Positions 59,028 to 64,000 of a DNA stretch of 64,000 nucleotides are shown here, in pieces. The notes under the pieces were generated by a model. The model searched no databases, was not told where the DNA came from, and saw only the letters and a list, made by a program, of their open reading frames with translations. The DNA lies in assembly GCA_029851945.1 (NCBI GenBank), contig JARKUZ010000047.1, positions 1 through 64,000 on the forward strand. Direction: 5' to 3'. The translations under genes and the position numbers were made by a program. Positions within the stretch are counted from its first letter, which is position 1; every line of letters starts with the position of its first letter. The stretch is from Terrisporobacter sp. Lineage in GTDB: Bacteria; Bacillota_A; Clostridia; Peptostreptococcales; Peptostreptococcaceae.

Positions 59028-59507
59028 ATGAAAGTAGCAGTAGTTATGGGTTCCAAATCAGATTGTTCTAAATTAGAAGAAGGAATAAATTTATTAGAAA
59101 AGTATGATGTAGAAGTAGTAGTAAGAGCTTTATCGGCACACAGAACGCCAAAGCAACTTATGAGTTTCTTAGAAGAAATAGAAGATAATACAGACGTAAT
59201 AATAGCAGCAGCAGGAAAGGCAGCACATCTACCAGGGGTGATAGCATCTCACACATTAATACCAGTAATAGGCTTACCAATAAAATCATCTACGATGGAT
59301 GGTTTAGATTCACTTTTATCAATAGTTCAAATGCCAAAGGGAATACCAGTAGCAACTGTGACTATAGACCTAGGGCTCAATGCAGCTTTAATGGCACTTC
59401 AAATAATGAGTATAAAATATCCAAAATTAAAAGAAGATTTAAAATTATATAGAGAAGAAATGGAAGCTAAAGTATTAGAAGATGATAAAAATTTAAGGGG
59501 GAATTAA
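59028..59507 (+). CDS. purE: N5-carboxyaminoimidazole ribonucleotide mutase
   Basis: Class I PurE, 159 aa, shifting the carboxyl group of N5-CAIR to [35 protein letters not shown] and [15 protein letters not shown] hold the active-site Ser, Asp and His residues. ATG 59028 follows ACGGAGGG; upstream in-frame sequence lacks coding character. No purK is adjacent. Confidence 0.95.
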   Translation: MKVAVVMGSKSDCSKLEEGINLLEKYDVEVVVRALSAHRTPKQLMSFLEEIEDNTDVIIAAAGKAAHLPGVIASHTLIPVIGLPIKSSTMDGLDSLLSIVQMPKGIPVATVTIDLGLNAALMALQIMSIKYPKLKEDLKLYREEMEAKVLEDDKNLRGN

Positions 59508-59509
59508 TC

Positions 59510-60205
59510 ATGTTATTATACGAGGGAAAAGCTAAACAAATATATTCTACAGAAAATGAAAATGAGTACATAGTTCATTACAAGGATGATGCAACTGCAT
59601 TTAATGGGGAAAAGAAAGCTGAAATATCATCAAAAGGGATATTAAATAATAAAATATCAACAATAATATTTGAAATGTTACACAAAGAACAAATCAAAAC
59701 ACACTTCATAAAAAACTTATCAGAAAGAGAAATGTTAGTTAATAAAGTAGAAATTTTACCGCTAGAAGTTATAGTAAGAAATATAACAGCAGGATCATTT
59801 TGTAAGAGATTTGGAATAGAAGAAGGGATAGTTTTAGAAGAGCCAATTTTTGAGCTATGCTACAAAAATGATGAATATGGGGATCCAATGCTAAATGATG
59901 ACCATGCAGTGGCAATGAAATTAGCAAGTAGAGAAGAAATAGATTTTATAAGAAAAGAAACTCTAAAGATTAATGAAGTTATGAAAGATTTTTTCCTAAA
60001 AATGAATTTAAAGCTGGTAGATTTTAAGTTAGAGTTTGGTAAAGATAGTGAAGGAAATATAATTTTAGCCGATGAAATATCTCCTGATACATGTAGACTT
60101 TGGGATGTAGATACTAATGAAAAATTAGATAAAGATAGATTTAGAAGAGATTTGGGAGACCTTGTACAAGGATATGAAGAAGTCCTTGCAAGAATGAGTA
60201 ATTAG
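59510..60205 (+). CDS. purC: SAICAR synthetase
   Basis: Condenses CAIR with aspartate. [40 protein letters not shown] and [15 protein letters not shown] are signatures. 231 aa; starts two bases after purE. Confidence 0.96.
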   Translation: MLLYEGKAKQIYSTENENEYIVHYKDDATAFNGEKKAEISSKGILNNKISTIIFEMLHKEQIKTHFIKNLSEREMLVNKVEILPLEVIVRNITAGSFCKRFGIEEGIVLEEPIFELCYKNDEYGDPMLNDDHAVAMKLASREEIDFIRKETLKINEVMKDFFLKMNLKLVDFKLEFGKDSEGNIILADEISPDTCRLWDVDTNEKLDKDRFRRDLGDLVQGYEEVLARMSN

Positions 60206-60216
60206 GGGGATATAAT

Positions 60217-61590
60217 ATGTGCGGAATAGTAGGTATATATTCAAATAAAGATATATCGAAAGAATTATATTATTCTTTGTACTCTATGCAACATAGAGGT
60301 CAAGAAAGCTGTGGTATAGCAGTAGTTGATAATGAAAAAATAAACTACAAAAAAGATATGGGATTAGTATCAGATGTGTTCAAGGAAAAAGATTTAGCAG
60401 AGTTAAAAGGAAATATGGGAATTGGACATGTAAGGTATTCAACTGCTGGTGGAAGTTATATGGATAATTGTCAGCCATTAGTAGGGAGCTGTAGAAAGAG
60501 AAAATTAGCCTTAGCTCATAATGGTAATTTGGTAAATGCAAATTATTTACGAGATATGTTAGAAGAAGATGGATATATGTTTCAAGCTAATTCTGACACA
60601 GAAGTAATTTTATACATACTTGCTAGATATTATAAAGGTGATATAGTAGAGAGTTTAAAAATAACAATGGATTATATAAAAGGGGCATATTCACTAGTAG
60701 TAATGGGTGAAGATGAACTTGTAGCGGTAAGGGACCCTCATGGATTTAGACCATTAATATTAGGTAAGAAGGATGAAAAATTTATATTTGCATCTGAGGA
60801 TTGTGCAATAGATATAATAGGTGGAGAAGTTGTAAGGGATGTAGAGCCAGGAGAAATAATAGTTATAAAAAATGGAAAAATGAAGTCTTATTTTTATTCT
60901 GAAAATTATAAAACAGTGAAAAGAAGTTGCATATTTGAACATATATATTTTGCTAGAAATGATGCAACTATAGATAATGTAAACGTATATGATTTCAGAA
61001 TTAAATGTGGAGAAATTTTAGCTAAGGATGATAGCGTTAAAGCTGATATAGTTGTACCAGTTCCAGATTCAGGGTGGGCAGGGGCAATAGGATATTCAAA
61101 TGCTAGTGGACTACCTGTGAGTGAAGGATTAGTCAAAAATAGATATGTAGGAAGGACATTTATAAAACCTACTCAAGAAGAAAGAGAAATTGGGGTAAAG
61201 ATAAAGCTTAATCCTTTGGCGAGTGTAGTTAAAGGAAAGTCAGTAATACTTGTAGATGATTCGATAGTCAGAGGAACAACTTCAAGAGCAATAGTAAAAT
61301 CTCTAAAGGATGCAGGAGCTAGTGAAATTCACCTTAGAATAACATCACCTCCAGTTAAGTATTCTTGTTATTATGGAATAGATACACCAAACCGTTCGAA
61401 ATTAATAGCATCAAAAAATGATATAGAAGGAATTAAAGAATATATAGGATGTGATTCATTAGAATTTTTAGAAATAGAAGGAATGTTAGAGGCAACTGAA
61501 CAAAAATCTACATTCTGTAAAGCTTGTTTTGATGGAGATTATCCAGTTAAGAAAATCGATAGGGAGGAATTATGCCATGCTAACATATAA
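60217..61590 (+). CDS. purF: Amidophosphoribosyltransferase
   Basis: First step of purine synthesis from PRPP. N-terminal nucleophile Cys2 (MCGIVGIYS, no propeptide visible), C-terminal PRTase with ILVDDSIVRGTTSRAIV. Cysteines in RSCIFEHIYF, YSCYYGIDTP and CKAC fit the four [4Fe-4S] ligands of the Bacillus-type oxygen-sensitive enzyme. 457 aa. Confidence 0.96.
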   Translation: MCGIVGIYSNKDISKELYYSLYSMQHRGQESCGIAVVDNEKINYKKDMGLVSDVFKEKDLAELKGNMGIGHVRYSTAGGSYMDNCQPLVGSCRKRKLALAHNGNLVNANYLRDMLEEDGYMFQANSDTEVILYILARYYKGDIVESLKITMDYIKGAYSLVVMGEDELVAVRDPHGFRPLILGKKDEKFIFASEDCAIDIIGGEVVRDVEPGEIIVIKNGKMKSYFYSENYKTVKRSCIFEHIYFARNDATIDNVNVYDFRIKCGEILAKDDSVKADIVVPVPDSGWAGAIGYSNASGLPVSEGLVKNRYVGRTFIKPTQEEREIGVKIKLNPLASVVKGKSVILVDDSIVRGTTSRAIVKSLKDAGASEIHLRITSPPVKYSCYYGIDTPNRSKLIASKNDIEGIKEYIGCDSLEFLEIEGMLEATEQKSTFCKACFDGDYPVKKIDREELCHANI

Positions 61591-62647
61591 GCAATCTGGA
61601 GTAGATATAGATGAGGGAAATAGAGCAGTAGATCTTATAAAAGGAAAGATAAAATCTACCTATGACAGCAATGTAATAGGAGATTTAGGAAACTTTAGTG
61701 GATTATATAGCTTAAAAGATTTCACAACAATGAAAGAACCAGTATTACTATCATCTACAGATGGAGTTGGGACAAAATTAAAATTAGCTCAAATGTTAGA
61801 TAAACATGATACTGTCGGAATAGATTTAGTTGCCATGTGTGTTAATGACCTAATATGCCAAGGCGCAAAGCCATTATTTTTTTTAGACTATATAGCTACT
61901 GGAAAGCTAGTTGCAGAGCAAGTAGAACAGATAGTTTCAGGTATAGCAAAAGGATGTAAAATGGCAGGATCAGCACTTATAGGTGGAGAAACTGCTGAAA
62001 TGCCAGGTATGTATTCTGATGATGAATATGACTTAGCAGGATTCTCAGTTGGAATAGCTGACAAAGAAAAAATAGTATATGGTCAAAATGTTAAAAATGG
62101 AGATGTGCTTATAGGAATATCATCAAGTGGAGTTCATAGCAATGGATATTCTTTTATAAGAAAGATTTTCTTAGATACATATAATTATAAATTAGAACAG
62201 TATATAGAAGAACTAGGGATGACTTTAGGAGAAGCACTTTTAACTCCTACTAAAATATATGTAGGATTGGTTTTAGATTTAATAAATAAATTTGAAATAA
62301 AGTCTATAGCTCATATAACAGGTGGAGGAGTTATAGAGAACATACCTAGAGTTATACCTAAAGGTTTAGGTATAGATATCAATAAAAGTTCATGGGAAAA
62401 ACCACCTATATTCAAAATGATAGAAGAATTTAATTCTATAGAAGAAAGAGAACTTCATAAGAGTTTTAACATGGGAATTGGATTAGTATTAGTTGTAGAT
62501 AGAGAAAGAGCAGAAGAAGTTGTAAATTATATAAATACTAGAGAGCAAGAAATAAATATAGATGAAAAATACAAGGGCTTAATGAAAGATAAAGCATATA
62601 TAATTGGAAAGGTTGTAGATACCCATGAAGGAGTAAATTTATGCTAA
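61577..62647 (+). CDS. purM: Phosphoribosylformylglycinamidine cyclo-ligase (AIR synthetase)
   Basis: Closes the imidazole ring. YKQSGVDIDEGNRAVDLIK start, GVGTKLKLAQMLDKHDTVGI and GGETAEMPGMYSDDEYDLAG are typical. ATG 61577 has GGGAGG upstream and lies inside the end of purF (14-base overlap); an ATG at 61572 is out of frame. 356 aa. Confidence 0.96.
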   Translation: MLTYKQSGVDIDEGNRAVDLIKGKIKSTYDSNVIGDLGNFSGLYSLKDFTTMKEPVLLSSTDGVGTKLKLAQMLDKHDTVGIDLVAMCVNDLICQGAKPLFFLDYIATGKLVAEQVEQIVSGIAKGCKMAGSALIGGETAEMPGMYSDDEYDLAGFSVGIADKEKIVYGQNVKNGDVLIGISSSGVHSNGYSFIRKIFLDTYNYKLEQYIEELGMTLGEALLTPTKIYVGLVLDLINKFEIKSIAHITGGGVIENIPRVIPKGLGIDINKSSWEKPPIFKMIEEFNSIEERELHKSFNMGIGLVLVVDRERAEEVVNYINTREQEINIDEKYKGLMKDKAYIIGKVVDTHEGVNLC

Positions 62648-63234
62648 ATATTGGAGTTTTAGTATCTGGTGGAGGAACTAACCTACAATCAATTATTGAT
62701 GAAACTAAGTTGGGAAACATAAAAGGCAACGTTAGTGTTGTAGTATCAAACAAAGAAAATGCCTATGCTCTACAAAGAGCAAAGCATAACAATATAGATG
62801 CAATATATGAAACTAATGAAGACAAGATTATAGGAATACTAAAAGCGCATGAAGTTGATTTAGTAGTTTTAGCAGGATACTTAAAGATAATAAGTCCTAA
62901 GTTCGTATCAGAATTTAAAAATAAGATTATAAATATACACCCATCATTAATACCTTCATTTTGTGGGGAAGGTTATTATGGAGAAAAAGTACATCAAGCA
63001 GTTATAGATTATGGGGTTAAATTTACAGGAGCAACAGTTCATTTTGTAAATGAAGTTGCAGATAATGGACCAATAATAATGCAGAAAATAGTTGAAGTTA
63101 AGCAAAGTGATGATGCAAAAACATTAGCAAAAAAAGTACTAGAAGTTGAACATGAAATATTAAATGAAAGTATAAGATTGTTCTGTGAAAATAAATTAAG
63201 TATTGTGGGTAGGAGAGTGTTTATAAATGAGTAA
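62641..63234 (+). CDS. purN: Phosphoribosylglycinamide formyltransferase
   Basis: Folate-dependent formylation of GAR. NIHPSLIPSFCG and TVHFVNEVADNGPIIMQ hold the catalytic Asn, His and Asp. 197 aa; overlaps purM by seven bases (ATGCTAA). Confidence 0.95.
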   Translation: MLNIGVLVSGGGTNLQSIIDETKLGNIKGNVSVVVSNKENAYALQRAKHNNIDAIYETNEDKIIGILKAHEVDLVVLAGYLKIISPKFVSEFKNKIINIHPSLIPSFCGEGYYGEKVHQAVIDYGVKFTGATVHFVNEVADNGPIIMQKIVEVKQSDDAKTLAKKVLEVEHEILNESIRLFCENKLSIVGRRVFINE

Positions 63235-64000
63235 AAGAGCATTAATAAGTGTGACAGATAAAAATAGAGTAGTAGAATTTGCTAGAGAGCTAAATAATCT
63301 AGGGTATGAAGTTATATCTACAGGTAATACATTTAAAACACTAATAGAAAATGGAGTAAAAGCTATAGCTATTGAGGATGTAACAAAGTTTCCTGAAATG
63401 TTAGATGGAAGAGTTAAAACACTAAATCCATATATACATGGAGGAATACTTTATAAAAGAGATGAAAAATCTCATGTTGATACAATAAATGAATATAATA
63501 TAGGCTCAATAGATTTAGTAGTAGTTAATCTATATGATTTTGAAGGAACTCTAAAAGCAGGTAAAAGCCATGAACAGATGATAGAAAATATAGATATTGG
63601 TGGGCCATCTATGATACGTTCAGCAGCTAAAAATTATAAAGATGTAACTATAGTAGTAGATGTAGATGATTATGACATGATAATAGCAAAATTAAAAAAT
63701 AATGATTTAAGTTTAGAAGATAGAAAAAGATTAGCGTATAAGGCTTTTTCTACAACAGCTAGATATGATGCACTTATATCAACTTACTTTGCAGAGCAAG
63801 TAGGAGATGATTATCCTGAAATATTAAATTTAACATTCCAAAAAGAAGAAACATTAAGATATGGAGAAAATCCACACCAAAAGGGCATTTTATATACACA
63901 ACCAAATGCTAAAAATTCAATACTAAATTATGAGCAATTAAATGGAAAAGAACTTTCATTTAATAATATAAATGATTTACATGGATGTTTAGAAGTAATG
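63227..64000 (+). CDS. purH: Bifunctional AICAR transformylase/IMP cyclohydrolase, N-terminal part
   Basis: Open from ATG 63227 to the window edge (258 codons). The IMP cyclohydrolase domain is seen: RALISVTDKNRVVEFARELN, FPEMLDGRVKTLNPYIHGGI, IGGPSMIRSAAKNYKDVTIV; the transformylase domain begins around RYGENPHQKG. Overlaps purN by eight bases. Missing from simple ORF lists because it has no stop in the window. Confidence 0.96.
   Translation, partial: MSKRALISVTDKNRVVEFARELNNLGYEVISTGNTFKTLIENGVKAIAIEDVTKFPEMLDGRVKTLNPYIHGGILYKRDEKSHVDTINEYNIGSIDLVVVNLYDFEGTLKAGKSHEQMIENIDIGGPSMIRSAAKNYKDVTIVVDVDDYDMIIAKLKNNDLSLEDRKRLAYKAFSTTARYDALISTYFAEQVGDDYPEILNLTFQKEETLRYGENPHQKGILYTQPNAKNSILNYEQLNGKELSFNNINDLHGCLEVM

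Overview
This is an AT-rich, low-GC chromosomal window from an anaerobic Gram-positive of the Clostridia. Gene content and order best fit the Peptostreptococcaceae (Clostridioides / Paraclostridium / Romboutsia / Terrisporobacter-like); I cannot fix the genus from sequence alone. Pointers are the strong SD sequences (GGAGG), A/T-ending codons, a Ni-CO dehydrogenase, long-form HPF preceded by a raiA-type structured RNA, the pyrBKDE cluster, CIRCE-controlled groESL, and a Clostridioides-like run from cooS through guaBA. I see no rRNA, tRNA, CRISPR array, prophage or insertion sequence; most of the window is core chromosome.

Layout. 1-12 kb: end of metK, recD2-comFC, a structured RNA (raiA motif) with its own promoter and terminator, a tandem DnaA-box cluster, hpf, secA, prfB (with its +1 programmed frameshift), tex and an amidohydrolase. 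12-13 kb: FMN riboswitch and ribU. 13-17.5 kb: an accessory interval with a small membrane protein, a decayed Cof-type HAD phosphatase pseudogene, a pyruvoyl-dependent histidine decarboxylase with its APC antiporter (histamine production / acid resistance), and a non-coding stretch with a candidate minus-strand small RNA. 17.5-25 kb: tsaE-tsaB-rimI-tsaD, MATE exporter, ABC-F protein and rex, resembling the Bacillus ydiB-ydiC-ydiD-gcp-ydiF-rex neighbourhood, then a 2[4Fe-4S] ferredoxin. 25-29 kb: cooS-cooF-FAD oxidoreductase, predicted to pass electrons from CO to NAD(P). 29-32 kb: P-loop/Asp23-like fusion, secreted SH3-NlpC/P60 hydrolase, ferritin. 32.5-36 kb: pyrB-pyrK-pyrD-pyrE with a PyrR-type RNA element touching the pyrB ribosome site. 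36-44 kb: LysR/YeiH pair, cation/proton antiporter, two deoxynucleoside kinases, OGG-type DNA glycosylase, cardiolipin synthase. 43.8-46 kb: CIRCE-groES-groEL. 47-49 kb: larB and larC, the latter split by a canonical -1 frameshift heptamer. 49-57.5 kb: guanine riboswitch-guaB-guaA, two NCS2 purine permeases, a BMP-family nucleoside-type lipoprotein and a K+ channel. 58-64 kb: heme oxygenase-like protein, then purE-C-F-M-N-H (purH runs off the end).

Functional themes. Nucleotide metabolism dominates: pyrimidine synthesis, purine synthesis and GMP branch, purine uptake, deoxynucleoside salvage. It carries several regulatory layers: a PyrR loop, a guanine riboswitch, and CGAA...TTCG inverted pairs spaced 30-31 nt before guaB, the second NCS2 permease and (with one degenerate half) purE, resembling tandem PurR boxes. 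Two genes depend on recoding (prfB +1, larC -1); both look broken to a simple ORF finder but are inferred to be intact. The most unusual items are the raiA RNA next to a DnaA-box cluster, the larC frameshift, the purine operator family, the candidate minus-strand RNA at 17.3-17.45 kb and the hdc island.
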